Part shown: one piece after another, positions 1-13,376 of the stretch
How positions within the stretch are numbered: position 1 is the first letter of the stretch
How the letters are laid out: each line of letters starts with the position of its first letter
NCBI GenBank assembly: GCA_963704295.1
Contig: OY969884.1
Span: forward strand, 1,116,001 to 1,180,000
Source: JACCVL01 sp963704295
GTDB lineage: Bacteria; Actinomycetota; Actinomycetes; Propionibacteriales; Nocardioidaceae
Direction of reading: 5' to 3'
Length of the DNA: 64,000 nt
The notes under the pieces: model-generated
Databases searched by the model: none
The model's input: the letters and a program-made list of their open reading frames with translations, nothing else
Told to the model about the DNA's origin: nothing
Made by a program: the position numbers and the translations under genes

Positions 1-421
1 CCGGCAGTCGCTCGGTGACGACGTCGGCGAGCGGCACCCACCGGGCGTCGGCGGTGGTGCCGTCGCGCTCCAGCACCCGCGGCGGCGGAGCGTCCGTCGG
101 GACCGAGCCCTCGAACACCAGCCGCAGGGCGTGGTAGTCCTCGAGCACGCCGGTCGGCGAGGTGCCGTGCAGATGCAACGAGTGCACGTCAAGCAGCCTG
201 CCCACCGTGACGACGAGCCCGGTCTCCTCGCGCACCTCGCGTACCGCGGCCGCGCGTGGGTCCTCGCCGTGGTCGACGCCGCCACCGGGCAGCGTCCACG
301 CCCCCGGTCGCGTCGTGGTCTCCGACAGCTGGGTGAGCAGCACTCGCTCGCCGTCGTTGCCCGCGAGCACGACCAGCGCGTACGCCGCGAACCGCTGGCG
401 CCGTACCGGACCGGAGGTCAC
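1..421 (-). CDS. NUDIX hydrolase (3' end cut by window edge)
   Basis: NUDIX hydrolases cleave nucleoside diphosphates linked to another group, often as housecleaning enzymes; the substrate here is unknown. A GTG start at 421 lies 12 bases after the rpoC stop, so the gene probably rides on the rpoBC transcript. The visible 140 codons contain an exact Nudix box at residues 47-69: G47, E53, R61-E62, E65-E66 and G68, matching G-x5-E-x7-REUxEExGU. The preceding strand (residues 10-45, ending WTLPGG) also fits the fold. The frame is open to base 1, so the C-terminus lies outside the window. The family is sure; the substrate class cannot be assigned. Confidence 0.85.
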   Translation of the reverse strand, partial: MTSGPVRRQRFAAYALVVLAGNDGERVLLTQLSETTTRPGAWTLPGGGVDHGEDPRAAAVREVREETGLVVTVGRLLDVHSLHLHGTSPTGVLEDYHALRLVFEGSVPTDAPPPRVLERDGTTADARWVPLADVVTERLP

Positions 422-433
422 CGGCGACCCGGC

Positions 434-3400
434 TCAGCCGCGGAACGACCCGAAGTCGAAGTCGTCCAACGCCACCGTCTGGGTGGCCGGCTGGCCGAAG
501 TCGTAGTCGTAGGTCTCGTACCCGGTGAGCGAGTAGGCCGCGGCTCGCGCCTCCTCGGTCGGCTCGACCGTGATGTTCCGGTACCGCTCCAGACCGGTGC
601 CGGCCGGGATCAGCTTGCCCAGGATCACGTTCTCCTTGAGCCCCACCAGCGAGTCCGAGCGGCCATGGATCGCCGCATCGGTCAGCACCCGGGTGGTCTC
701 CTGGAAGGAGGCCGCTGACAGCCACGACTCGGTGGCCAGCGAGGCCTTGGTGATCCCCATCAGCACCGGCCGGCCGGAGGCCGGCTGACCGCCCTCGGCG
801 ACCACCCGACGGTTCTCGTCCTCGAACCGCAGCCGGTCGACGAGGTCGCCGGTCAGCAGCTGGGCCGCACCCTGCTCGATGACCGTCACCCGGCGCAGCA
901 TCTGCCGGACGATGATCTCGATGTGCTTGTCGTGGATCGACACGCCCTGGGAGCGGTAGACCTCCTGGACCTCGTCCACCAGGTGCTCCTGCGCCTTGCG
1001 GACGCCGAGGATGCGGAGCACGTCCTGCGGGTCGGGCGTCCCGTGCGTGAGCTGCTCGCCCACGTCCACGTGGTCGCCGTCGCCGACGAGGAGCCTGGCC
1101 CGCTTGCTGACTGGATAGTCCTGCTCGTCCGAACCGTCGTCGGGGATGACGACGACCTTGCGGGCCTTGTCGCTCTCCTCGATGCGGACCCGACCGGCGC
1201 TCTCGGTGATCGGCGCCTTGCCCTTGGGCACGCGGGCCTCGAACAGCTCGACCACGCGGGGCAGACCATGCGTGATGTCGTCGCCCGCGACACCACCGGT
1301 GTGGAAGGTCCGCATCGTCAGCTGGGTGCCCGGCTCACCGATCGACTGGGCGGCGATGATGCCGACGGCCTCACCGATGTCGACGAGCTTGCCGGTCGCG
1401 AGCGAGCGGCCGTAGCACTTCGCGCAGGTACCGGTCTTGGCGTCGCAGGTCAGGACCGAGCGCACCTTGACCGACTCGATGCCGGCCTCGACGAGCTCGG
1501 CGATCTTGACGTCACCGATGTCGCCACCGGCCGGAACCAGCTCCTCGCCGGTCTCGGGGTGGACCACAGCGGTGGCCGCCGCTCGGGCGTACGCCGAGGT
1601 CTCGGCGTTGTCGGCGACGACCAGCCGGCCGTCCTCGAGCCGGGTGCCGATCTGCTTGGGCAGACCGCGCTCAGTGCCGCAGTCGTCCTCGCGGATGATC
1701 ACGTCCTGCGACACGTCCACCAGTCGCCGGGTCAGGTAGCCCGAGTCGGCGGTGCGCAGCGCGGTGTCCGCCAGGCCCTTGCGGGCGCCGTGGGTCGAGA
1801 TGAAGTACTCGACCACCGACAGGCCCTCCCGGAAGTTCGCCTTGATCGGCCGCGGGATGATCTCGCCTCGCGGGTTGGCCACCAGACCACGCATGGCGGC
1901 GATCTGCCGCACCTGCATCATGTTCCCGCGGGCACCGGAGTGCACCATCATGAAGATCGGGTTGGTCTTCTCGAAGGTCGCCTCCATGGCCTCGGAGACC
2001 TCGTTGGTCGCCCGGGTCCAGATCTCGATCAGTTCCTGGCGGCGCTCTTCGTCGGTGATCAGGCCGCGGTCGAACTGCTTCTGCACCTTGGCGGCCTGGT
2101 CCTCGTAGCCGGAGAGGATCTCCTGCTTGCGGGGCGGCGTCACGACGTCCTCGATCGAGACGGTGACACCGGAGCGCGTGGCCCAGTGGAAACCGGTGTC
2201 CTTGAGGGCGTCCAGCGCCGCGGCGACCTCGACCTTGGTGTAGCGCTCGGCCAGGTCGTTGACGATGGTGCCGAGCTGCCGCTTGCCCACCTCGTGGTTG
2301 ACGTACGCGTAGTCGGCCGGCAGTGCCTCGTTGAACAGGGCCCGTCCGAGGGTGGTCTCGATCAGGGCCGGCTGACCGGGCTCCCAGCCGTCCGGCACCG
2401 GAGTGCATCGGCGACGGGACCAGGTCGGTGAAGCGCAGTCGGATCGGGGACTGCAGCGAGATCTCGTCGCGGTCGAAGGCCATGATCGCCTCCGCCACGG
2501 AGCCGAACGCCCGGCCCTCGCCCGGCTCTCCGTCCTGGTCGACGGTGAGGAAGTAGATCCCGATCACCATGTCCTGAGTCGGCATGGTCACCGGCCGGCC
2601 GTCGGCCGGCTTGAGGATGTTGTTGGTCGAGAGCATCAGGATCCGGGCCTCGGCCTGCGCCTCCGCGGACAGCGGCAGGTGCACCGCCATCTGGTCACCG
2701 TCGAAGTCGGCGTTGAACGCGGTGCAGACCAGCGGGTGGATCTGGATGGCCTTGCCCTCGATCAGCTGCGGCTCGAAGGCCTGGATGCCGAGGCGGTGCA
2801 GGGTCGGCGCGCGGTTCAGCAGGACCGGGTGCTCGGCGATGACCTCCTCCAGCACGTCCCAGACGACGGGGCGGGCCCGTTCGACCATCCGCTTCGCGGA
2901 CTTGATGTTCTGCGCGTGGTTGAGGTCGACCAGCCGCTTCATCACGAACGGCTTGAAGAGCTCGAGCGCCATCTGCTTGGGCAGGCCGCACTGGTGCAGC
3001 TTGAGCTGGGGACCGACCACGATGACCGAGCGGCCGGAGTAGTCGACCCGCTTGCCGAGCAGGTTCTGGCGGAAACGGCCCTGCTTGCCCTTGAGCATGT
3101 CCGACAGCGACTTGAGCGGCCGGTTGCCCGGGCCGGTGACCGGACGGCCGCGACGGCCGTTGTCGAACAGCGAGTCGACGGCCTCCTGCAGCATCCGCTT
3201 CTCGTTGTTGACGATGATCTCGGGAGCGCCCAGGTCGAGCAGCCGCTTGAGCCGGTTGTTCCGGTTGATCACGCGGCGGTAGAGGTCGTTCAGGTCGCTG
3301 GTCGCGAACCGGCCACCGTCGAGCTGCACCATCGGCCGCAGGTCCGGCGGGATCACCGGGACGCAGTCGAGAACCATGCCGCGCGGGCTGTTGCTGGTCT

Positions 3401-4310
3401 GGCGGAACGCCGAGACGACCTTGAGCCGCTTGAGGGCGCGAGTCTTGCGCTGCCCCTTGCCGTTCTTGATGACGTCGTGCAGCGAGGCCGCCTCGGCCTC
3501 GAGGTCGAAGCTCTCCAGGCGCTTCTGGATCGCCTCGGCGCCCATGTAGCCCTCGAAGTACTTGCCGAAGCGGTACCGCATGTCACGGTAGAGCACCTCG
3601 TCACCCTCGAGGTCCTGCACCTTGAGGTTCTTGAACCGGCTCCACACCTCGTCCAGCCGGTCGATCTCCCGCTGGGCACGGTCGCGACGCTGCCGCACCT
3701 CGCGCTCGGCTCCGTCCCGGACCTTGCGGCGCTGGTCGGCCTTGGCACCCTCGGCCTCGAGAGCCGCCAGGTCCTCTTCGAGCTTGGTCATGCGCTGCTC
3801 GATCTCGGCGTCCCGACGCTGCTCCACCTTCTGCCGCTCGAGGTCGATCTTGCCCTCCAACGACGGCAGATCGCGGTGCCGGGCGTCCTCGTCGACCGAG
3901 GTGATCATGTAGGCCGCGAAGTAGATGACCTTCTCCAGGTCCTTCGGCGCCAGGTCGAGCAGGTAGCCGAGCCGACTCGGCACGCCCTTGAAGTACCAGA
4001 TGTGCGTGACCGGGGCGGCCAGCTCGATGTGCCCCATCCGCTCGCGGCGGACCTTGCTGCGGGTGACCTCGACGCCGCACCGCTCGCAGATGATCCCCTT
4101 GAAGCGCACCCGCTTGTACTTGCCGCAGTAGCACTCCCAGTCCCGGGTGGGACCGAAGATCTTCTCGCAGAACAGGCCGTCGCGCTCGGGCTTGAGCGTG
4201 CGGTAGTTGATGGTCTCCGGCTTCTTCACCTCACCGTGCGACCACTGACGGATGTCGTCGACCGTGGCCAGGCCGATCCGCAGTTCGTCGAAGAAGTTCA
4301 CATCCAGCAA
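434..4310 (-). CDS. rpoC: RNA polymerase beta' subunit (one apparent frameshift)
   Basis: Largest catalytic subunit of RNA polymerase. It starts at TTG 4310 (LDVNFFDELRIGLA), preceded by AAGGAAA. The N-terminal zinc finger has Cys60, 62, 75 and 78; an actinobacterial charged coiled-coil stretch spans about 155-225; the catalytic Mg motif NADFDGDQ is at 533-540. The second zinc cluster (DDCGTERGL and CDAKTGTCAKC) is in the C-terminal half. The reading frame changes once at about 2395-2420, near residue 637, between DLVP and PDGWEPGQPAL; the span of 3877 bases equals a net +1 or -2. Both flanking parts are full and well conserved, and the gene is essential, so a sequence error is more likely than inactivation. 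Coupled to rpoB 82 bases upstream. Confidence 0.95.
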
Positions 4311-4392
4311 AGCAGTTTCCTTCGGTAGTCGCCCGCTGGGTGCGGCGGGCGGGTGGGTCGGGGACTGAGGACGCCGGCCGTGGCGCGGATCC

Positions 4393-7893
<3,501 letters not shown>

Positions 7894-8021
7894 GAGGGGT
7901 CCTTCCGAGTGCTCGCGAAGACATCTCAGTCCGGGTCGGGGCTGATCCGGGGCGCGACCTCCGGGCACTCCGAACGACCCCGGTCAAGGGGCGGGCAGGG
8001 TGGAAGGCAGCGCAACTGAGA

Positions 8022-8050
8022 AGTTTAGCCTGTCGGCGCACGGCTGTCGA
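8022..8050 (-). promoter_or_regulatory. Putative housekeeping promoter of rpoBC
   Basis: On the minus strand a TCGACA box (8050-8045) and a TAAACT box (8027-8022) are separated by exactly 17 bases. They match the -35 TTGACA in five of six positions and the -10 TATAAT in four of six. Transcription would begin near 8015 and leave a leader of about 120 bases before the rpoB TTG. Position and spacing suit a sigma-A-like promoter; not experimentally shown. Confidence 0.5.
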
Positions 8051-8051
8051 C

Positions 8052-8075
8052 CCAGGGGTTCGTGCTCACCCCAGG
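8052..8075 (-). terminator. Weak hairpin after the Mce operon
   Basis: CCAGGGGT and ACCCCAGG face each other around an 8-base loop, with one mismatch. It lies downstream of the last Mce-associated gene and just before the rpoB promoter, so it could end the Mce transcript. There is no T-run, which is usual in high-GC actinobacteria. Low confidence. Confidence 0.25.
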
Positions 8076-8127
8076 CTGCGGGTCGAGGATGGCTGCTGGA
8101 CCGGGCTGCGTCAAGCATCCGGGCCGG

Positions 8128-8820
8128 TCACAGCGGGACGACGTCGTCCACCAGCCAGCGGTCGGCCTGCTTCTCCATGCTGAACACGACCCGGTTGAGG
8201 GCGGTCTGTGGCTGCTTGCTGGCGCTGGTCCGGGAGACCTGGTCCACGAACACCAGCACGTCCACCCGGGTGTCGGAGCAGCCGTCTCCGCACGGGACGA
8301 CGGCCACCGCACGCACCTCCGCGGTGACCGACCCCTGCGTCTGCTCGGCGGCGTCGCTGACCAGCGACTCGATGCCGGCCCGGTACTTGTCGGCGTAGTC
8401 GTCGGTCAGGTAGGTCGCTGCCTCGGCGGAGTCCTCGTCCAGCGTCCGGTAGTCGAACGTGAGGACGGCCGTCGCGGCGTCCCTGGCCGCCGCAGCCGCG
8501 GCGTCCCGGGCCGGATCGAGCCCGGCCGCGTCCTGTGCTCGCAGGCCCAGGACCGCGGCGAGAGCGACGGCGACGGCTGTGAGCAGCACCATCGGCGTCA
8601 GCCACCACCAGTAGCGACGGGTTCGGGGGCGCTGACCGCGAGGAGCCGGTGGCCGGTCCGGCAGGGTCTGCCGGCTGCCGGCAGGACGGGGCGATCGGGG
8701 TGCCGGCTCCGAAGACGCCGGCTGTCCCGGTGCCGGCGATCCCGGCTCGGGGCGGCGGCCGCGCTCCCCGGCGATCCGGCGGCGTCGCTGCTGCCCGGGC
8801 TGGTCACTGGTGGCTGTCAT
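8128..8820 (-). CDS. Mce-associated membrane protein (second)
   Basis: A 230-aa protein with the layout of Mce-associated (Mas) proteins. The N-terminal cytoplasmic segment of about 70 residues is rich in Pro, Arg, Ser and Gln. One transmembrane helix follows at about 75-95 (LTPMVLLTAVAVALAAVLGL), then an extracytoplasmic domain resembling the SnoaL/NTF2-like fold of this family, ending in RWLVDDVVPL. It starts at ATG 8820, 8 bases after the preceding gene's stop, and is the last gene of the Mce operon. Mas proteins are thought to stabilise Mce complexes; here that is inferred from position and shape. Confidence 0.75.
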   Translation of the reverse strand: MTATSDQPGQQRRRRIAGERGRRPEPGSPAPGQPASSEPAPRSPRPAGSRQTLPDRPPAPRGQRPRTRRYWWWLTPMVLLTAVAVALAAVLGLRAQDAAGLDPARDAAAAAARDAATAVLTFDYRTLDEDSAEAATYLTDDYADKYRAGIESLVSDAAEQTQGSVTAEVRAVAVVPCGDGCSDTRVDVLVFVDQVSRTSASKQPQTALNRVVFSMEKQADRWLVDDVVPL

Positions 8821-8828
8821 GTCGGCTC

Positions 8829-9329
8829 CTACGCGACCGGGGTGAAGTTGTCGACCAGCCATTCGTCGCCGGCACGCACCAGCTCGACCTCCCAGCGAAA
8901 GTGCCGGACGCGGGTCTGGAACACCGAGTCGACGGTGGCGTCGGCGACCACGAGCACCCGGGCGGAGTCGTCGCCCACGCTCGCGACGCCGGTGCGCAGC
9001 ACGGTGCCCTCGGACTCGATCTCGGCCGCCCGCACCTGGTCGACCAGACCCTCGAGGGCGTCGTTGAACGAACCGGAGAAGTCCTCGGTCAGCTGGGCGG
9101 ACACCCGGTCGGCGTAGGTGTCGATGTCCGCGGCGGAGTAGGTGTTGACGTCCACGGCGAACTGGCTGGCCACCTGGGCGACCTCGTCCCGGCTGGCCTC
9201 CTCCGCCTCGACGTCGCTGATCTGCTCCGACCAGAGGAACGCGCCGAGCACCGATCCGGAGAGCGCCAGCGCGAGCAGCACGGTCGTCACGACCACCCAT
9301 CCGGGGGCGTCGCCGGGACGAGGCGTCAC
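8829..9329 (-). CDS. Mce-associated membrane protein (first)
   Basis: A 166-aa protein with one N-terminal transmembrane helix (about residues 12-32) and an extracytoplasmic domain ending WLVDNFTPVA, parallel in layout and final motif to the next gene (WLVDDVVPL). The two are probably paralogues. GTG 9329 overlaps the mceF stop by four bases (GTGA), so translation is coupled. Typical of the Mas proteins that follow mceF in actinobacterial Mce operons and are proposed to assist the importer. Exact function unknown. Confidence 0.75.
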   Translation of the reverse strand: MTPRPGDAPGWVVVTTVLLALALSGSVLGAFLWSEQISDVEAEEASRDEVAQVASQFAVDVNTYSAADIDTYADRVSAQLTEDFSGSFNDALEGLVDQVRAAEIESEGTVLRTGVASVGDDSARVLVVADATVDSVFQTRVRHFRWEVELVRAGDEWLVDNFTPVA

Positions 9330-10600
9330 CGGCTGCCCAGCGGACCCAGCAGCAACCACTTCCAGGCATCCTCTCCGAAGACGCGGGCACCACCCCCGAC
9401 CGTCACCGTCCCATGGTCGGGTGCGCGCGACGTCGCCCGCAGGGTGCCGGACTCGGGATCGTAGGCGCCGACCACCGGTGCCCGGTTGTAGGCCGGCGCG
9501 TGCTGGGCCCCGCGCGCGTTGGAGACCGCCTGCGGCTCCTCGCAGTGCGCATCCTCGTTGATGGGAGTCTCGCGCAGGTCGGCGGGTGGTCGCTTGTCGG
9601 TGCCCTGGTATCCGTCGTTGCACACGTGCGGCGCGGAGGTGAAAACGAGGCCGAAGTGGGCGTCGTACAGCCCGGTGTAGCGGTCCTTGGCGACGACGGT
9701 GTAGCCACCCTCCACGGCGTAGGGGTAGAGCACGAACACCGAACGCAGCCCGTCCACCCGCGCCGACACGATCTCGTTGGTCGTCGTCAGGTTGCCGATC
9801 AGCGACGCCAGCTCGTCGGCGTTGTCGTCGATCAGCTCCCTGACCGCGTTGGCGGCGCCGCTGCCGTTGTCGATCACCGCGCGCAGGTCGTCGTCGCTGC
9901 CCGCCAGCGTCTCGGAGAACAGCGCCAGGTCGCGGGCGAAGGAGCGGATGTGCGGAGCCGAGTCGATCTGCGTGTCGAGCACCCGCCGGGACTCGCGGAT
10001 CAGCCGCGCGGTGAGTCCGAAGTTGCGATCCGCCGCCTCGATGAACGCGTTGCCGGTGTCGATGATCGTGCTCAGGTCCTCGCCGGCGCCTCCGAACGCC
10101 TTGCCCAGCTCGGTGACGGTGGTGCGGAGGTTCGGCCGATCCACCGAGTTGACGAACTCGTCCAGGTCGATCAGCAGCGTGGTCGCGCTCAGCGGCACCG
10201 ACGTCCGCTCCAGCGCGATCTCGTCGCCGCCGGAGAGGTACGGCTCGGAGTCCGACTGCGGCTGCAGGTCGACGTACTGCTCGCCGACCGCGGACTTGTT
10301 CGCCACGACCGCCTGGAGGTCCGCGGGGATCTCGTCGTTGCCGTTCTCGATCTCCAGCGCGACGTCCACGCCCTCGTCGGTCAAGGTCAGGCCGCCGACG
10401 CGGCCCACGCCGACGCCTCGGTAGGTCACCTCGGCGCCGGTGAAGATGCCGCCGGATGCCGGGAAGTGACCGGTGACGGTGTAGGTCTGGTCGCTCACCA
10501 GCTTGTCGAGCTGGGCGTAGCGGGCACCCACGAACGCGACCCCGACCAGCGTGAGAGCCACGAACAGGGCCAGCTGCAGCTTCACCTTGCGGGCGATCAC
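9326..10600 (-). CDS. MCE family protein MceF
   Basis: The sixth Mce substrate-binding subunit, 424 aa. It has an N-terminal transmembrane anchor (about residues 7-27), an MCE/MlaD domain at roughly 38-115 (YTVTGHFPASGGIFTGAEVTYRGVG in two conserved blocks, then VGEQYVDLQP), and a long helical region that should contribute to the periplasm-spanning tunnel. The C-terminal part, about 310-424, has paired cysteines (HVCNDG, AHCEE) common in MceF-like members. ATG 10600 overlaps the mceE stop by four bases. The lettering follows gene order; the transported lipid cannot be told from sequence. Confidence 0.85.
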   Translation of the reverse strand: MIARKVKLQLALFVALTLVGVAFVGARYAQLDKLVSDQTYTVTGHFPASGGIFTGAEVTYRGVGVGRVGGLTLTDEGVDVALEIENGNDEIPADLQAVVANKSAVGEQYVDLQPQSDSEPYLSGGDEIALERTSVPLSATTLLIDLDEFVNSVDRPNLRTTVTELGKAFGGAGEDLSTIIDTGNAFIEAADRNFGLTARLIRESRRVLDTQIDSAPHIRSFARDLALFSETLAGSDDDLRAVIDNGSGAANAVRELIDDNADELASLIGNLTTTNEIVSARVDGLRSVFVLYPYAVEGGYTVVAKDRYTGLYDAHFGLVFTSAPHVCNDGYQGTDKRPPADLRETPINEDAHCEEPQAVSNARGAQHAPAYNRAPVVGAYDPESGTLRATSRAPDHGTVTVGGGARVFGEDAWKWLLLGPLGSR

Positions 10601-12156
10601 GGCGCCACCACCCCCTGCAGCAGCAGCGCCATCAGGCCCGGGTCGTAGGTGACGTCCTCGGCGGTCAGCGACGAGGGGTCACCGTCGACCGCCCAGGAGT
10701 CCGAGCCTGGCTGGGCCTGGAGCGGCGCGGCCCGACAGAGCAGGATCAGCGTGCAGCCGCCGTTGCCACCCCCGCCGTTGCCACTCCCGCCGTTGCCGCC
10801 GCCGCCGCCGCCGCCGTTGCCGCCGCCGCCGTTGCCACCGCCGCCTGCACCGGAGCCGGGCAGGCTCGGCACGTCCGGCAGGTTCGGCCCGCCACCCCCA
10901 CCGCCGGGGAGGTTCGGCCCGCCCCCACCGCCGGGCGGCACGGGACCGTTGCCACCGCCGCCACCGCCGCCACCACCACCACCGCCGCCGCCCGGCAGGC
11001 TCTCGCACACGTCCGGCAGCGGAGGCGGCAGCTGCTCACAGACCTCGTCGACCGGTGCGTCCGGGTCGTTGCAGATCTCCGGCAGCGGCTCGGGCAGGTC
11101 CTCGCAGACCGGGTTCAGCGGCCCACCGTCCGGCGGGTCGGGCAGCCCCTGCAGCACGGTCGCCAGGTTGACGTCGAGCTGTGCCTCCAGGTTGGTGTAG
11201 TCGCCCTGGTGGAAGTTGCGCGCCTCGACGGCGGTGGTGCCGACGACGGCATCCACAAACGGGTAGGTCAGCGCCAGTGACAACGCCTTGGGAATCGCGT
11301 CACCTGATCGGTTCAGCTGGGTGAGGATGGGTACCAGGTTGCGCAGGTTCGTGATCGTGTCCGCCTTCGACTGCCGGATCACCCGGGTGCCGACACCGCT
11401 GAGCCGGTCCAGCGACGAGAGCATCCGGACCAGGGCCGAGCGCTGGTCCTCGAGGGACTTGAGGGCGGCCGGCATGGTGTCGAGGGCGCCCTCGATGGCT
11501 CCGGTCTGCTCGCGGACGGACAGGGCGAGCCCGTTCACCTTCCGGATCGCGGTGATGATCGCCTGCTTGTTCCTGTCCAGCTGGCCCATGAACGTGCGCA
11601 GCTCACCCAGCACCGAACGAACCTCGGGCTCGCGACCCTCGAGAGCGTTGTTGAGCTCCTGGGTGATGGTCTTGATCCGGGCGATCCCGCCGCCGTTCAG
11701 CAGCAGCGACAGCGCGCCGAGCACCTCCTCGACCTCGGGGTTGCGTCCGCTGCGGTCCAGCGGGATGACGTCACCGTCCTCGAGCAGGCCGGTGCCGCCG
11801 TCCGCGGGCGGGGCGAGCTCGACGAACTTCTCTCCCAGCAGGCTGGTCTGGCGCAGCTCCGCGACCGCGTCCGCCGGCAGTTCCACCTCGCTGTCGAGCT
11901 CCAGCGTGACCTCGGCCGTCCAGCCCTGGAGGTCGACGTCCGTCACTTTCCCGACGGACACGTCGTCGACCTTCACCGAGCTCTGTGGCACCAGGTCGAG
12001 GACATCGCGAAACTCCACGGTCACGACGTACGGGTCCTCGCCGGTGTCGGCTCCTCCGGGGAGCGGCAACTCGTAGGCGGAGAACTCACAGCCGCTGAGC
12101 ACGGTCGCCAGCGCGGCGACCATTCCCACGGTCCGAAGCCCTCGCCCGGCCCTCAT
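10597..12156 (-). CDS. MCE family lipoprotein MceE with glycine-rich tail
   Basis: A 519-aa Mce subunit. It begins with a lipoprotein signal: positively charged N-terminus, hydrophobic core and lipobox LSGC at residues 20-23, so Cys23 should be lipidated. An MCE domain (about 45-120; LLGEKFVELAPP) and helical segments follow. From about residue 389 to 467 the protein becomes almost entirely Gly with Asn and Pro, including a run of 14 Gly; a conserved-looking tail of about 52 residues follows. Four Cys lie shortly before the tail (VCEDL, EICND, VCEQ, VCESL). ATG 12156 overlaps the mceD stop by four bases. The fifth Mce subunit being a lipoprotein matches the family pattern; the Gly-rich part is unusual. 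Confidence 0.87.
   Translation of the reverse strand: MRAGRGLRTVGMVAALATVLSGCEFSAYELPLPGGADTGEDPYVVTVEFRDVLDLVPQSSVKVDDVSVGKVTDVDLQGWTAEVTLELDSEVELPADAVAELRQTSLLGEKFVELAPPADGGTGLLEDGDVIPLDRSGRNPEVEEVLGALSLLLNGGGIARIKTITQELNNALEGREPEVRSVLGELRTFMGQLDRNKQAIITAIRKVNGLALSVREQTGAIEGALDTMPAALKSLEDQRSALVRMLSSLDRLSGVGTRVIRQSKADTITNLRNLVPILTQLNRSGDAIPKALSLALTYPFVDAVVGTTAVEARNFHQGDYTNLEAQLDVNLATVLQGLPDPPDGGPLNPVCEDLPEPLPEICNDPDAPVDEVCEQLPPPLPDVCESLPGGGGGGGGGGGGGGNGPVPPGGGGGPNLPGGGGGGPNLPDVPSLPGSGAGGGGNGGGGNGGGGGGGNGGSGNGGGGNGGCTLILLCRAAPLQAQPGSDSWAVDGDPSSLTAEDVTYDPGLMALLLQGVVAP
10756..10992. repeat. Low-complexity GC-rich repeat encoding the MceE glycine tract
   Basis: The plus strand is dominated by CCG, CCA and GTTGCC units in imperfect tandem. 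Read on the minus strand these are Gly and Asn codons of the MceE tail, with Gly runs of 14, 5, 6, 4, 4, 7 and 4. Such tracts change length easily by slippage and are error-prone to sequence, but the frame is kept through the whole tract. Confidence 0.8.
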
Positions 12157-13376
12157 CGCGGCGCCTCCACGAGCCCGCCGAGGGTCAAGTCGACGTTCTC
12201 GACCTCGACCCGGCGCCGGTCTCCGTGGTCCCGGCCACCGGCGAACGGCTCGGCCCGGGGCAACGGCAGTTCGGGGGCGCCGTCGTCGGACAAGATCTCG
12301 GTCAGCACGCCGCAGAGCTCGTCCTGCTCGTCCTCGTTGAGCAGCGTGCACAGCAGCAGGGCGGGATCCTCTTCGGCGATCTCGAGGTTCTCGCCGAAGT
12401 TGCTGCGCTGGTCGAGCGTTCCCGTGCGGGTGTTGTAGGCCAGGGCCAGGTTGCCCAGCGCCGTCGGCGCGACCTCGAGCGCCTCCGCGAGCGCATCGCG
12501 CTGGTCCACCAGCACCTTCGTCACCCGGACCAGGCCCTGGACGTTGTCGGCGAGCAGTTCCTCGTTGCGCTGCACGAACCCCTCGACGTCGGACAGCGCG
12601 CCGCCGAGCGTCTCCAGCGTCAGCGCCAGCTGGCGCCGCTCACCCGCGAGCACCCCCGCCACCTCGGCCAGGCTGTCGTTGAAGCCGCGCACCGCGGCGT
12701 CGTTGGCGTAGAGCGCGTGCACGAACCGGCTGACCTGCCGCAGGCTGCCGAACAGCTCCTCCTTGTTGTTCGACAGCGTCCCGGTGAACAGGGACAGGTC
12801 GCGGATCATCTGCCGGAAGCGATCGCCGTTGCCGCGGAGGTTGGCCGCGGACGCGTTCACCAGCCGGCTGAAGGCGCCCTCCGAGTTCGCGCCACGCGGA
12901 CCGAGGGCCACCGACAGATCGTCGATCGACTGGTAGATCTGGTCCAACTCGACCGGCACGGCGGTCTCGGTCTGGTCCAGCCGGGCACCGTCCTCGATCT
13001 CCGCCCCTCCGGTGTACGCCGGGGTCAGCTGCACGAACCGGTCGCCCACGACGGCCGGCGACACGATCACCGCACGGGCGTCCGCGGGGACGTCGTACTC
13101 GTCGTCGTACCACAGCTCGACCTCCACGGTGGTGCCGGCCGGGGTGACGGTCTCGACCTCGCCGACCTTGACTCCCAGCACCCGCACGTCCGAGCCCTCG
13201 TAGAGCGACACCGTCCGGGGGAAGTCCACCGTGAGCCGCCGACGGTCTTGGTCCGGCAGCAGCGCGATCGTGATGGCCAGCAGCGCCAGCACGACGGCCG
13301 CGATCCCCAGCGTTCGTGGCACCCCGGACAGCCCGGACAGCCCGGACCGCCCCGTCGTCCGCCTCGACCCCGCCAT
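12153..13376 (-). CDS. MCE family protein MceD
   Basis: A 407-aa Mce subunit. A short basic Gly/Ser-rich N-terminus precedes one transmembrane helix (about residues 20-42). The MCE domain follows (about 47-125; VSLYEGSDVRVLGVKVG, then VVGDRFVQLTP), then a long alpha-helical region rich in Leu, Asn and Arg and a short acidic-to-basic tail. Start ATG 13376 forms a TGATG junction with the mceC stop, so the two share one base. Position and domain order support D; the substrate is unknown. Confidence 0.85.
   Translation of the reverse strand: MAGSRRTTGRSGLSGLSGVPRTLGIAAVVLALLAITIALLPDQDRRRLTVDFPRTVSLYEGSDVRVLGVKVGEVETVTPAGTTVEVELWYDDEYDVPADARAVIVSPAVVGDRFVQLTPAYTGGAEIEDGARLDQTETAVPVELDQIYQSIDDLSVALGPRGANSEGAFSRLVNASAANLRGNGDRFRQMIRDLSLFTGTLSNNKEELFGSLRQVSRFVHALYANDAAVRGFNDSLAEVAGVLAGERRQLALTLETLGGALSDVEGFVQRNEELLADNVQGLVRVTKVLVDQRDALAEALEVAPTALGNLALAYNTRTGTLDQRSNFGENLEIAEEDPALLLCTLLNEDEQDELCGVLTEILSDDGAPELPLPRAEPFAGGRDHGDRRRVEVENVDLTLGGLVEAPR

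Noticed and set aside
2403..4328. A long plus-strand open frame opposite rpoC
   Set aside because: Same reason: complementary to conserved rpoC codons, with no ribosome-binding site or recognisable domain.
10756..10992. Possible CRISPR-like repeat array
   Set aside because: Units are 3-12 bases, irregular and coding; there are no unique spacers and no cas genes.
10649..11200. Proline-rich protein on the plus strand opposite the MceE tail
   Set aside because: It is the complement of the glycine-coding repeat; no ribosome-binding site and only low-complexity sequence.
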